Positions 10,311 through 18,688 of a stretch of DNA of 31,997 bases are shown in pieces. The first letter of the stretch is position 1, and each line of letters begins with the position of its first letter. The DNA is from a virus. The notes under the pieces are model-generated. The model was not told where the DNA came from, made no database searches, and saw only the letters and a list, made by a program, of their open reading frames with translations. The stretch is from positions 1 to 31,997 of IMG/VR virus record IMGVR_UViG_3300009024_000048. The stretch is one strand, 5' to 3'. A program made the position numbers and the translations under genes.

Positions 10311-10774
10311 TGGCCGATAGCAATATTAAAAAAATCATTATTCGTCAGTCAGAGCTGCCGCCTCTAAACACAGATGAAGAGAAGTATGTTGTAAGATTTA
10401 GGATAGTGTCGGAAGACAAGAACAGGGTTTCTCACTGGTCACCACAGCACCTTCTTGAGCCAAAGCCACTTGAGATTGCCGAGGACGACAGGATCTCTGT
10501 CACTAGTGGCAATGGACTATTGGCTATATCTTGGGAAGAGCTTGAGCCAGGATCAATCGCACCTTATGATGTGTGGGTTGCTTGGGGTACGCAGTCTGGA
10601 AGCACTGGCTTGTCAGAGTTTAAAGCTACTGTAGCTGGAAACTATGTCACTATACCAATCCCAGATGGAAAGGTTTCTGCACAAGTCTTTATTCAAAACA
10701 TGACTGTGCCAAGAAAGCAGCTGCCGTCCTTAGTTGTTGCTCAGACTAGCGTGCTAGACTTGAATGTGGTATAA
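10310..10774 (+). CDS. Minor tail protein with fibronectin-III-like pattern
   Basis: This 154-residue protein starts in a TAATG overlap with the fibre gene. The opening (IIIRQSELPPL, then YVVRFRIVSEDKNRVSHWSP) and the strand VTSGNGLLAISWEELEPGS followed by YDVWVAWGT fit a two-sheet Ig/fibronectin-III-like layout with conserved Trp positions. Such small Ig-like proteins commonly decorate phage tails. I infer a structural, surface-exposed role. The last codons (GTG GTA TAA) also form the extended -10 box that drives the next gene. Confidence 0.55.
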   Translation: MADSNIKKIIIRQSELPPLNTDEEKYVVRFRIVSEDKNRVSHWSPQHLLEPKPLEIAEDDRISVTSGNGLLAISWEELEPGSIAPYDVWVAWGTQSGSTGLSEFKATVAGNYVTIPIPDGKVSAQVFIQNMTVPRKQLPSLVVAQTSVLDLNVV

Positions 10775-10781
10775 TTAAACC
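10767..10781 (+). promoter_or_regulatory. Leaderless-type promoter for the gene at 10782
   Basis: TGG-TATAAT (10767-10775) is a perfect extended -10. Its last base is followed by 6 nt and then ATG, so the transcript would begin at the start codon. No Shine-Dalgarno is present. The box coincides with the stop codon of the previous gene. Confidence 0.65.
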
Positions 10782-11222
10782 ATGGCCATTATTCCACTAC
10801 CAGAGCGAGGACAACCGCTAGACCTTGCATATGTCTATCAGCTAGCTAATGCTATCAATGATCTGTCTGCACAGGTATCTCCATCTACTGCAAAGTATAC
10901 AACAATTGATACTGCAGTTGGTAAACAGACCCTAAGGACAGCTGACTCAAAGGTTCTTGGCGGTATTATCCCAGTGACCAACAACAGTATTGTTACAGCT
11001 GGTAACGAGCGATCATTCTTTTATGACTTTCCAGCAGACTTTAAATACGCACCGATTGCAACGGCAACGGCAGTAAATATCGGAGACACCCCAGCAGGTA
11101 AAAATGTTACAGTAATTCTTACTTCAGTAAGCAATGCCAGAATTGAGGGCATTGTTAGATTTGGAACATCTGGTGAGGTATCTATTTCTGTTAACTTAAT
11201 CGCAATTGGTGTGCCTAACTAG
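10782..11222 (+). CDS. Small structural (tail) protein, apparently leaderless
   Basis: This 146-residue protein has a short helical N terminus (LPERGQPLDLAYVYQLANAI) followed by a strand-rich C-terminal domain (KNVTVILTSVSNARIEGIVRF, VSISVNLIAIG). The layout resembles small phage fibre or decoration proteins in which a helical trimerising base carries a beta domain. I recognise no named family. It is the last gene of the tail block. It has no Shine-Dalgarno. Instead a perfect TGGTATAAT ends 6 nt before the ATG, so transcription would start at the start codon itself. This gives the gene its own promoter inside an otherwise continuous block. Confidence 0.55.
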   Translation: MAIIPLPERGQPLDLAYVYQLANAINDLSAQVSPSTAKYTTIDTAVGKQTLRTADSKVLGGIIPVTNNSIVTAGNERSFFYDFPADFKYAPIATATAVNIGDTPAGKNVTVILTSVSNARIEGIVRFGTSGEVSISVNLIAIGVPN

Positions 11223-11231
11223 TAGGAACCC

Positions 11232-11780
11232 ATGGCTCCCAATCCAAAGCGTGGGTATAGGACTCGTGAAGAATATAACGAGGCCCCAATAATTCCTGGA
11301 AATAAAAAGGTATGGTTTTTAAATGGAGATTTGGTACGGGTTCATCATCTTAACAGGTCTAATGGAATTATGTCTGTTTATAATATTATTCAAGATAGAA
11401 TTGAAAGCTGTCTTATCTCGGACTTTAAAAAGAATAGAAAACGTGCGTACACTGTTGGTGAAACAGCAGACCTAGTAAACAGACACAAGAAGTATATGCC
11501 AAGTCTAATGAAGCGTGGAGTTATTCCTCATCCAACTGGATCACAAAAGGGAGGACAGACGGCGTGGCAAGTAAGAAGTTATTATTCTGAGACACAGGTG
11601 AGAGAAATTCGTGATATACTAGCTACCTACCATATGGGAAGACCTCGCAAAGATGGACTTATCACTAATGATATAACACCATCCAATCAGGAGTTGACAA
11701 GGCGTATGGGCGATGGTATACTGACTTATACGAGAACAGAAGATGGGAGATTCATTCCAGTTTGGTCTGAATCAATTTAA
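11232..11780 (+). CDS. MerR-like helix-turn-helix DNA-binding protein
   Basis: This 182-residue basic protein carries a winged-helix/MerR-type pattern at about residues 72-130: AYTVGETADLVNRHKKYMPSL, then VIPHPTG and a helix RSYYSETQVREIRDILATY. Just after it, GRPRK at residues 136-140 resembles an AT-hook core, which would bind the minor groove. The start ATG at 11232 has a weak AGGA upstream. It sits exactly between the tail genes and the replication genes, so a regulatory role in switching between modules is plausible but inferred. The N-terminal 60 residues (PGNKKVWFLNGDLVRVHHLN) look like a small strand-rich domain of unknown role. Confidence 0.6.
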   Translation: MAPNPKRGYRTREEYNEAPIIPGNKKVWFLNGDLVRVHHLNRSNGIMSVYNIIQDRIESCLISDFKKNRKRAYTVGETADLVNRHKKYMPSLMKRGVIPHPTGSQKGGQTAWQVRSYYSETQVREIRDILATYHMGRPRKDGLITNDITPSNQELTRRMGDGILTYTRTEDGRFIPVWSESI

Positions 11781-11795
11781 GAGAGAGAATCGGGT

Positions 11796-12005
11796 ATGAA
11801 TAACGAAGACACCAGGGTAAGGGTAGCACTTGGCTACACCCTAAATCTAGGAAATTTTCAGTCATTGCGTATTGACCTAGAGATTACAGATAGCAAGCGT
11901 GAAGGCGAGAATACAGATCAGGCATTTACCAGAATCTACGAGTACGTAGAGACTAAACTGTCAGAGAAGGTACAAGAGGCCTCTGCGGAGCTAGAGAGTA
12001 AGTAA
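11796..12005 (+). CDS. Small acidic protein of unknown function
   Basis: This 69-residue protein begins after a purine-rich leader (GAGAGAGAA) that may serve as a weak ribosome binding site. It has a strand pair (RVRVALGYTLNLGNF, SLRIDLEI) followed by a C-terminal amphipathic helix (EYVETKLSEKVQEASAELES), with no cysteines and no membrane segment. I do not recognise the family. Its stop overlaps the next start (TAATG), so it is probably translated together with the gene before the helicase. Confidence 0.6.
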   Translation: MNNEDTRVRVALGYTLNLGNFQSLRIDLEITDSKREGENTDQAFTRIYEYVETKLSEKVQEASAELESK

Positions 12006-12313
12006 TGGCTGATCGCAAGGAACGTTTTGCCTTGCTGAGTCGCTACAGTAAACTTCATACTGCAAGGTATGAGGAAAGACCGCAAGTCAATTTAAATGTT
12101 GAGCAATGGGCAGCAGATGCCTTAGTTGACTCATACGGTTTACAAGAATGCTACGATCTGCTAGAATATTATTTTAGTGTAGCACCAAGTCCCAACTGGA
12201 AATACTTTGCACATTATGCTCAGGATATTATTAATCGTCAGCAACAGTATAAGCAGGATCTAGAAGAGCGTAAACAACGCAGACAACAAGCGAAGAAGTG
12301 GTTAAGTGAGTAA
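12005..12313 (+). CDS. Unknown small helical protein upstream of helicase (possible helicase partner)
   Basis: This 102-residue, mostly helical protein starts in a TAATG overlap and ends 8 bases inside the helicase gene. Its middle (VDSYGLQECYDLLEYYFSVA, PNWKYFAHYAQDIINRQQQY) and a strongly charged Gln/Arg/Lys-rich C-terminal helix suggest protein or nucleic-acid contacts. Phage helicase loaders or replisome organisers are often small helical proteins encoded just before the helicase, and the tight coupling fits that. No sequence motif proves it and no ATPase motif is present, so this is only a positional hypothesis. Confidence 0.55.
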   Translation: MADRKERFALLSRYSKLHTARYEERPQVNLNVEQWAADALVDSYGLQECYDLLEYYFSVAPSPNWKYFAHYAQDIINRQQQYKQDLEERKQRRQQAKKWLSE

Positions 12314-13526
12314 TACAGAATCCAAACTAATATCAGCTGTCCTTAAGGATAAGCAGGTCCACGTGCTGCTTCAGGCAAACGTAGACAATCTGATGTCAAG
12401 CCACGGAGATATCTGGCAATTCATCAGAACATACTTTGAAAAAAATGGTGCTACCCCACCAGTAGATTTAGTCGTAGACAAGTTTAGAGACTTTCACCCA
12501 GAAGAGGGTGTCGGAGCTACGAAGCACCACCTAGAAGAGCTTCAGTCAGAGTTTATGCATAACAGTCTTAAAGAGGTTCTAAGAACTGCTGCAGGCGACA
12601 TTCAGGCTAATAAAACTACAGAAGCACTAGAAATGCTAATCTCTAAAACTGCAGAGCTCAAGAAAGGCTCAGCAGCAATTCGAGATATTGATGCCACAGA
12701 CCTAGAGTCTGCAGTTGCATATTACGAACAACAGAAAGAGCTTGCAGAACTTGGCATAACTGGAATTAAGACTGGCCTACCAGGCTTTGATGACTACCTT
12801 CCAGCTGGCATTATGCCAGGACAGCTTGGAGTATTCCTAGCTTATCCAGGTATTGGTAAGTCGTGGCTATCCCTATACTTTGCGGTACAGGCATGGAAAC
12901 AGGGCAAGTCTCCAATGGTAGTAAGTCTTGAGATGAGCGAGACAGAAGTTCGTAACCGTGTATTTACGATTATGGGTGATGGTCTATTCTCACACCGTAA
13001 GCTAAGCTCAGGTCAGGTAGATCTAGATATGCTTAAGAAGTGGCATAAGGAAAAGGTACAAGGAAAGCCAGAGTTTCACATCATCTCAAATGACTCAGGT
13101 GGCGAGGTGACTCCTTCTGTTCTTCGTGGAAAGATTGACCAGTACAAGCCTGACTTTATTATCGTAGACTACCTACAGCTAATGTCTCCTAATCAAAAGG
13201 CAGATAGCGAAACTGTTAGGATGAAGAATCTTTCTCGTGAGCTTAAGCTTATGGCTATCTCAGAAGAGGTACCAATCATAGCTATCTCCTCAGCGACTCC
13301 AGATGACGTTACAAAGCTAGATACCGTTCCAACCCTAGGTCAGACTGCCTGGAGTCGTCAGATAGCCTACGATGCCGACTGGGTAATGGCTCTAGGGCGT
13401 GGACCTAACTCAGACGTTATTGAGTGTGTGTTTAGGAAGAACCGTAACGGATTTATGGGTGAGTTCTTTGTGCAGGCTGACTTTGATAAAGGTTACTATA
13501 AGTACAAAGATTTTGAAGATAACTAG
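12306..13526 (+). CDS. dnaB: Replicative DNA helicase, DnaB-like (SF4)
   Basis: This 406-residue protein starts with GTG at 12306, overlapping the previous gene by 8 bases. Residues 1-120 form a helical N-terminal domain like that of DnaB, which contacts primase. The RecA-fold motor follows, with Walker A YPGIGKSW at 181-188, SLEMSE at 207-212, and Walker B FIIVDYLQLM at 284-293. After that comes ISSATPDDVTKL at the conserved switch/loop region, and late Arg residues typical of the family (AYDADWVMALGR, FRKNRNG). It unwinds the fork 5' to 3' as a hexamer. The primase, SSB and polymerase genes follow directly, so this is the phage's own replicative helicase. Confidence 0.92.
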   Translation: MSNTESKLISAVLKDKQVHVLLQANVDNLMSSHGDIWQFIRTYFEKNGATPPVDLVVDKFRDFHPEEGVGATKHHLEELQSEFMHNSLKEVLRTAAGDIQANKTTEALEMLISKTAELKKGSAAIRDIDATDLESAVAYYEQQKELAELGITGIKTGLPGFDDYLPAGIMPGQLGVFLAYPGIGKSWLSLYFAVQAWKQGKSPMVVSLEMSETEVRNRVFTIMGDGLFSHRKLSSGQVDLDMLKKWHKEKVQGKPEFHIISNDSGGEVTPSVLRGKIDQYKPDFIIVDYLQLMSPNQKADSETVRMKNLSRELKLMAISEEVPIIAISSATPDDVTKLDTVPTLGQTAWSRQIAYDADWVMALGRGPNSDVIECVFRKNRNGFMGEFFVQADFDKGYYKYKDFEDN

Positions 13527-13538
13527 TATAATGGTTGT
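13527..13538 (+). promoter_or_regulatory. Leaderless-type promoter for the gene at 13539
   Basis: TATAAT at 13527-13532 is followed by 6 nt and the ATG, the same spacing as at 10782 and 20750. It lies just after the helicase stop codon. No Shine-Dalgarno and no good -35 are seen. Confidence 0.65.
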
Positions 13539-13871
13539 ATGAGTTACGTACATCATAGGCCTATTAAAAGGTTTAGCCTAGAAGGAATCATCCATGATGA
13601 TTCTCAGATCATGCGTCTGAAGGCTGAATACGTTAGGCTATTATGGACAAGCATGCGAATGTCTGGATATGTTCCAAGATTGGATGTTGACTTAGACTTC
13701 ACAACAAGCTATAATGAAAAAGCACAATATTTTGAATTTGAATTATCGGTATATGGAACTTATTTAGGGAAAAGAAAGAGCGAATGGATACTAGGACTAG
13801 ACGGATCAAGAGCGATACATACTCACCAGATCAAATCAAGCGTGTACTCACAGGCAGCGGCCTCACAGTAG
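13539..13871 (+). CDS. Unknown protein, leaderless, overlapping the primase start
   Basis: This 110-residue protein of unknown family has a basic N terminus, a middle helix (IMRLKAEYVRLLWTSMRMSG) and a strand-rich C-terminal half (LDVDLDFTTSYNE, YFEFELSVYGTYLG). TATAAT at 13527-13532 lies 6 nt before the ATG and there is no Shine-Dalgarno, so it looks like a leaderless gene with its own promoter. It shares 88 bases with the primase gene in another frame, unusually long for this genome, where most overlaps are 1-30 bases. The last 30 residues may be an extension dictated by the overlap rather than a conserved domain. Confidence 0.55.
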   Translation: MSYVHHRPIKRFSLEGIIHDDSQIMRLKAEYVRLLWTSMRMSGYVPRLDVDLDFTTSYNEKAQYFEFELSVYGTYLGKRKSEWILGLDGSRAIHTHQIKSSVYSQAAASQ

Positions 13872-14728
13872 AGACAGAGATTGATACTGACTATATCCTG
13901 TTTTGCCCATTTCACCCAAACCATAGAACTCCAGCAGGAGAAGTAGATAAATTTAAAGGTACCTTCTTTTGCTTTTCTTGCCACCATGTGGCTAGCCTTA
14001 CAGAGCTGGTTATGCATGCAACAGGCAGATCCTACTTCGAGTCAATTAGATTTATTAAGGCTAGAGAACAGCAGACCAATATTCAAGAAGATGTCGCCAA
14101 AGCTTTGGTAGTAAAGCCAGACTATGTTCCATACGACAAGGAAGTTCTTCTTAGGTTAAACAATGAAGCCTTGTCTAGCCCTAGGGCTTTAGAATATTTT
14201 GCAGGTAGGAGTATAACCAAAGAGTCTATGTCTAAGTTTAAGCTAGGATACTCCTCCAAGCAAGACATGGTTACTGTACCAGTCAGTGCACCTGACGGCA
14301 TGCCAGTTGGTTTTGTGGGCAGGTCTGTAGAGGGCAAGGTTTTTAAAAATACTCCAGGACTACCAAAAGCAAAAGTACTCTTTAACTTGCATAGAGTTAG
14401 AAACGAAGATACGATTTATGTGGTAGAATCTTCTTTCGATGCAATTAGGCTAGACCAGTGTGGGCTTCCTGCAGTCGCCACCCTGGGAGCTAACGTGTCA
14501 AACCTACAAATAGACTTGCTACAAAAATACTTCAATAACATTTATGTTGTTGCAGACAATGATGAAGCAGGCGGTAACATGAAGACCAGGATCTATGAAA
14601 AGCTTAGTTCTCGTGTAACCGTGATTCAACTAGACAAACAATACAAAGATATAGGCGAAATGAATGACGACGAAATAAAAAAGCTCAACATATCGTTTGA
14701 CAAGTCAATATCCGCCATGCTACAATAA
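13784..14728 (+). CDS. dnaG: DNA primase (CHC2-type zinc finger plus TOPRIM)
   Basis: This 314-residue protein starts at 13784 with a purine-rich AAAGAAAGAG upstream. The zinc-binding N-terminal domain has C41, H44, C63 and C66 (CPFH and CFSC). A middle region follows, with MVTVPVSAPDG then FVGRS, typical of the DnaG core. The TOPRIM fold has the acidic residue E215 in VVESSFDA and the DND motif at 258-260 in VVADNDEAGG, which bind the metals for RNA primer synthesis. At 314 residues it is much shorter than bacterial DnaG and lacks a clear helicase-binding C-terminal domain. It lies one gene after the helicase and directly before the SSB gene. Confidence 0.88.
   Translation: MDTRTRRIKSDTYSPDQIKRVLTGSGLTVETEIDTDYILFCPFHPNHRTPAGEVDKFKGTFFCFSCHHVASLTELVMHATGRSYFESIRFIKAREQQTNIQEDVAKALVVKPDYVPYDKEVLLRLNNEALSSPRALEYFAGRSITKESMSKFKLGYSSKQDMVTVPVSAPDGMPVGFVGRSVEGKVFKNTPGLPKAKVLFNLHRVRNEDTIYVVESSFDAIRLDQCGLPAVATLGANVSNLQIDLLQKYFNNIYVVADNDEAGGNMKTRIYEKLSSRVTVIQLDKQYKDIGEMNDDEIKKLNISFDKSISAMLQ
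14697..14726 (+). promoter_or_regulatory. Near-consensus sigma-70-type promoter for the SSB/polymerase genes
   Basis: TTGACA (14697-14702), 18 bases, then TGC-TACAAT (TACAAT 14721-14726): a perfect -35, an extended -10 and a one-mismatch -10. Transcription would start near 14733, giving a short leader with AAGGAG before the ATG at 14751. It lies in the 3' end of the primase gene. Confidence 0.75.
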
Positions 14729-14739
14729 ATAAACAAAAC

Positions 14740-14745
14740 AAGGAG
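14740..14745 (+). promoter_or_regulatory. Strong ribosome binding site for the SSB gene
   Basis: AAGGAG lies five bases before the ATG in an A-rich leader, one of the clearest Shine-Dalgarno sites in the window, consistent with high translation of the SSB. Confidence 0.7.
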
Positions 14746-14750
14746 AAAAA

Positions 14751-15404
14751 ATGAGCGTAATTAAAGGGCTAAAAGATATCAATGCACTGCTTGATAAGCC
14801 AAAGTATGACTCCAGCGGTCCAAAGGTTCGTTGGGTAAAGCTAGCAGACGGACAGTCCGCTAAGATTCGTTTTGCAGAAGAGCTAGATTCTGAGTCTGCT
14901 CACTATGCAGAAGAGCGTGGACTTTCTGTAGTCATTGCACAGCACACAAATCCCAAAGACTACAAGCGTATGGCAGCATGTACTCAGGAGTCTGAGGGTC
15001 GCTGCTTTGCTTGCGAGATGGCCCGTAAGGAGCCAAAGGCTGGCTGGCGTTCAAAGCTACGCTTCTACTGCAACGTGCTAGTAGATGACGGGCTAGAGGA
15101 TCCATATATTGCTGTATGGTCCCAGGGTGTAAGCAAGCAGTCTGCATTTAACACCATTCGTGAGTATGCACTAGAGACTGGAAGCATTTCCAATCTTACG
15201 TGGAAGCTAAAGCGTAACGGTCAGGGAACAGAGACAAACTACACTCTTATCCCAACTGGACCAGACTCTGAGCCATACGACTGGTCAACTCACGAGTTCC
15301 ACAACCTAGAAAAGGTTGTAAGGGAGATCCCTTATCCAGAGCAGGAGTCCTTCTACTTTGGATTTGATGCTCCATCCGTAACCTCTACCAATATCGACTG
15401 GTAG
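14751..15404 (+). CDS. Single-stranded DNA-binding protein, gp32-like
   Basis: This 217-residue protein starts at 14751 after a clear AAGGAG. H65, C77, C85 and C88 form a zinc site (AQH, then ACTQESEGRCFAC) with almost the same spacing as T4 gp32 (His64, Cys77, Cys87, Cys90). Flanking segments (KVRWVKLADGQSAKIRF, RFYCNVLVDD, YIAVWSQGVS) fit an OB-fold. The C terminus is acidic and aromatic, as in SSBs that contact partner proteins. It would coat single-stranded DNA during replication and recombination. It follows a near-consensus promoter and uses almost only CGN codons for Arg (10 of 11), consistent with high expression. Confidence 0.75.
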   Translation: MSVIKGLKDINALLDKPKYDSSGPKVRWVKLADGQSAKIRFAEELDSESAHYAEERGLSVVIAQHTNPKDYKRMAACTQESEGRCFACEMARKEPKAGWRSKLRFYCNVLVDDGLEDPYIAVWSQGVSKQSAFNTIREYALETGSISNLTWKLKRNGQGTETNYTLIPTGPDSEPYDWSTHEFHNLEKVVREIPYPEQESFYFGFDAPSVTSTNIDW

Positions 15405-15412
15405 GGGCTAGG

Positions 15413-18400
15413 TTGAGCTATAACGGACTTCACGTACATACACATTTCTCACTCTTCGACGGTATTGCAACTCCAGAAGAGTACCTAACACGTGCCAAAG
15501 AACTTGGCATGTCTTCCCTAGCAATTACAGATCACGGTTCGCTTTCTGGTCACAGAGAGTTCTACCGTATCGCTAAGGAAAAGGGCATCAAGCCAGTATT
15601 GGGTATTGAGGGGTATATTACTAACGATAGGAAGGACCAGCGTGCTACAGATGTACGTGACGGCCTACTAGACCTAGTGTATAACCACATTATTGTGCTT
15701 GCAAAGAATAGTGTTGGACTTGAAAACCTGAATAAGCTCAACGAAATTGCGTGGACTGAAGGATTCTTCAAGAAGCCACGCTTTGACTATGAGGTTCTAG
15801 AGAGGCATTCGGAGGGACTAATTGTTCTTTCTGGGTGTCTCTCTGGTGCCCTAGCAAAAGCTATTGAGGCAGAAGAGCTTGCAGAAGCCAAGCGTATTAT
15901 CGAGTGGCACAAGCGTGTGTTTAAAGATGACTTCTATATTGAGGTTATGCCTCACAATCCACCAGAAGTAAACAAGCAGTTACTAGAGTTAGCTGATAAG
16001 TATGATGTTACACCAATTGTGACACCAGACTGCCACCACGCACACACTGGTCAAAAAGAAATCCAAGAGCTTAAGCTAATCCTGAACAGCTATTCAAACA
16101 AAGTTGAGAAGGATGCCACATACGAGAAGTCCAAGAAGTACGATAACCTTATGGATCGTCTAGACTATCTATATGGAGAAAGACAGATTAGCTTTTCTAA
16201 GTTCGACATTCACCTTCTATCTGATGAAGAGATGAGGGCTGCTATGCAGGCCCAGGGGATTGACCGTGAAGACATGTATTCTGCAACCCAAGAGGTAGCG
16301 GACAAAGTAGAAGACTATAAGATTAAGGATCACCTAGATCTATTGCCAGTGCAGTATCAGGATCCAGACAAAGAGCTATACGAGCTAGCTGTCGCAGGAC
16401 TGAAAGATCGTGGGATACACACAGACGAATATCTTGCAAGGCTAGACGAAGAGCTTAAGGTAATTAGGGATAAGAACTTTGGTCCTTACTTTCTAGTAGT
16501 GCGAAGCATGATTGCCTGGGCAAAAAAAGAAGGAATCATGGTGGGGCCAGGACGTGGTTCTGCAGCAGGCTCTCTTCTTTGTTATGCACTTAGGATTACT
16601 GACATTGACCCCATTCAGCATGGTCTTCTGTTCTTTAGGTTCATTAACCCTGAGCGTAATGACTTTCCTGATATTGATACAGATATTCAGGACTCTAGAC
16701 GTGATGAGGTAAAAGACTACCTAGTTAGACAGTACAAGCACGTAGCTTCTATTGCTACATTCCTGCAGTTCAAGGATAAGGGTGTTGTACGAGATATTGC
16801 ACGTGTACTACATATACCACTGAGTGATGTCAACAAGGTTCTAAAGGTTATTGACACCTGGGACGATTACTGCTACTCAAAGCAAGCAACATGGTTCCGT
16901 GAAAAGTATCCAGAAATTGAGGCATATGGAGACCAACTCCGTGGTCGTATTCGTGGTACTGGAATTCACGCTGCTGGCGTTGTTACTTCTAAGCAGCCCA
17001 TTTTTAAGTTTGCACCAATGGAGACCAGGACTGCACCAGGAACCAAGGAGCGTATTCCTGTTGTTGGGGTAGACATGGAGGAGGCAGAGCGTATTGGTCT
17101 AATTAAGATTGATGCACTAGGTCTAAAGACTTTGTCAGTTCTAAGAGATACCCTAGATATTATTGAGGATCGTCACGGCAAAAAACTAGACCTGCTATCA
17201 ACAGACATGGAAGACCCAAAAGTCTATCAGATGCTCTCTGACGGCTTTACAAAGGGTGTTTTTCAGTGTGAGGCAACCCCATATACAAACCTTCTTGTAA
17301 AGATGGGCGTAAAGAATTTTGCAGAGCTAGCGGCGTCAAACGCCTTAGTACGTCCAGGTGCTGCTAATACTATTGGTAAAGACTACATTGCTCGTAAGCA
17401 TGGTAAGCAGAACATTAGCTACCACCACCAGGTAATGAAGGCTTTTACAGCAGAGACCTATGGATGCATCCTATACCAGGAACAGGTTATGCAGGCTTGT
17501 ACAGAGCTTGGTGGCATGTCCATGGCAGAGGCAGACAAGGTTCGTAAGATCATTGGAAAGAAGAAAGATGCCAAAGAGTTTGACGTATTTAAGGACCGCT
17601 TTGTTGCTGGTGCTTCAAAGTTTCTCAGCCCTAATGTGGCTCTTGACCTATGGCATGATTTTGAAGCCCACGCAGGGTATTCGTTCAATAAGTCGCACGC
17701 TGTTGCGTACTCTACGCTATCGTACTGGACGGCATGGCTAAAGACTTACTATCCTCTAGAGTTTATGTATTCTATCCTTAAGAACGAGAAGGACAAGGAT
17801 GCACGCACCGAGTACCTTATTGAGGCAAAGCGTATGGGGATTAGCATCAAGCTTCCACACATTAATGACTCAGATGCTGACTTTAAGATTGAGGGCAAGG
17901 GGATCAGATTCGGTCTCACTGGAATCAAGTATATCTCTGACAATATTGCAGAGAAGTTTATTGCACGTAGGCCATTCACCTCTTATGCAGAGCTAGAGCA
18001 GTTTACAGTAGACAAGGGTAGCGGTGTCAACACCAGATCATTGTCATCCCTGAGACTCATTGGTGCAGCGACATTTTATGATAATCCTAGAAACGAGGAA
18101 GAGGTTCGGGAAAACTTATACGAGTACCTGAACCTTCCAGAGTTTAATATTTCTGTTCCACAACACTTCTATGCATTTGTCAATGATGTAGAAGAGTTCG
18201 AGGAGAAGGGTGCCTTTGTACTTATGGGAATGGTAAAGTCAATCAAGCGTGGGAAGGGATGGTCTAGAGTTGAGGTATTGGACAAGACGGGAAGCGTTGG
18301 AATCTTTGATGAAGAGCAGACAGCTATCGAGCCAGGCCGTACGTATCTTTTACTGGCTAGTGATAATAGGATTGTTAGTTATGTTCCTATAGATGAGCTA

Positions 18401-18688
18401 GGCAAGTCTGAGTCAGCTTTGGTTAGATACCTAAACTACAAACAACTTCCATATAAGGATGACCAGATGTACGTTGTGTCTTTTAACCCTAGGGTCACTA
18501 AGGCTGGAAAGAAGATGGCCTCAATGACTTTGGCTGACTCTTCTAGGGAGCTACACCCAGTAACAGTATTCCCAACTACGTTTGCAAAGGCTTACATGAA
18601 GATCAAAGAAGGAAATGCATACACATTTTCTTTTGGAAAAACAAAAGATGGAACCGTTATATTGGAGGATATAATTGACAACAATTGA
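15413..18688 (+). CDS. dnaE: DNA polymerase III alpha subunit (DnaE, family C)
   Basis: This 1091-residue protein starts with TTG at 15413, preceded by GGGG/AGG purines. The N-terminal PHP domain keeps metal-binding-type residues (HVHTH at 7-11, ITDHG at 38-42, PDCHH further on), so it may have nuclease activity. The catalytic palm has GRGSAAGSL and PDIDTDIQDSRR (D420, D422), with the third acid in KIDALGLKTL at D567. It ends with an OB-fold (FVLMGMVKSIKRGKGWSRV). The full length and intact catalytic residues indicate an active family C polymerase, less common in phages than family A or B. No separate beta clamp is visible here. The next gene starts inside its 3' end. Confidence 0.95.
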   Translation: MSYNGLHVHTHFSLFDGIATPEEYLTRAKELGMSSLAITDHGSLSGHREFYRIAKEKGIKPVLGIEGYITNDRKDQRATDVRDGLLDLVYNHIIVLAKNSVGLENLNKLNEIAWTEGFFKKPRFDYEVLERHSEGLIVLSGCLSGALAKAIEAEELAEAKRIIEWHKRVFKDDFYIEVMPHNPPEVNKQLLELADKYDVTPIVTPDCHHAHTGQKEIQELKLILNSYSNKVEKDATYEKSKKYDNLMDRLDYLYGERQISFSKFDIHLLSDEEMRAAMQAQGIDREDMYSATQEVADKVEDYKIKDHLDLLPVQYQDPDKELYELAVAGLKDRGIHTDEYLARLDEELKVIRDKNFGPYFLVVRSMIAWAKKEGIMVGPGRGSAAGSLLCYALRITDIDPIQHGLLFFRFINPERNDFPDIDTDIQDSRRDEVKDYLVRQYKHVASIATFLQFKDKGVVRDIARVLHIPLSDVNKVLKVIDTWDDYCYSKQATWFREKYPEIEAYGDQLRGRIRGTGIHAAGVVTSKQPIFKFAPMETRTAPGTKERIPVVGVDMEEAERIGLIKIDALGLKTLSVLRDTLDIIEDRHGKKLDLLSTDMEDPKVYQMLSDGFTKGVFQCEATPYTNLLVKMGVKNFAELAASNALVRPGAANTIGKDYIARKHGKQNISYHHQVMKAFTAETYGCILYQEQVMQACTELGGMSMAEADKVRKIIGKKKDAKEFDVFKDRFVAGASKFLSPNVALDLWHDFEAHAGYSFNKSHAVAYSTLSYWTAWLKTYYPLEFMYSILKNEKDKDARTEYLIEAKRMGISIKLPHINDSDADFKIEGKGIRFGLTGIKYISDNIAEKFIARRPFTSYAELEQFTVDKGSGVNTRSLSSLRLIGAATFYDNPRNEEEVRENLYEYLNLPEFNISVPQHFYAFVNDVEEFEEKGAFVLMGMVKSIKRGKGWSRVEVLDKTGSVGIFDEEQTAIEPGRTYLLLASDNRIVSYVPIDELGKSESALVRYLNYKQLPYKDDQMYVVSFNPRVTKAGKKMASMTLADSSRELHPVTVFPTTFAKAYMKIKEGNAYTFSFGKTKDGTVILEDIIDNN

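Noticed and set aside
18670-18675. TATAAT across the recombinase start codon
   Set aside because: The start has a good GGAGG six bases upstream and no start codon lies 6 nt after the box, so a leaderless promoter is not supported.
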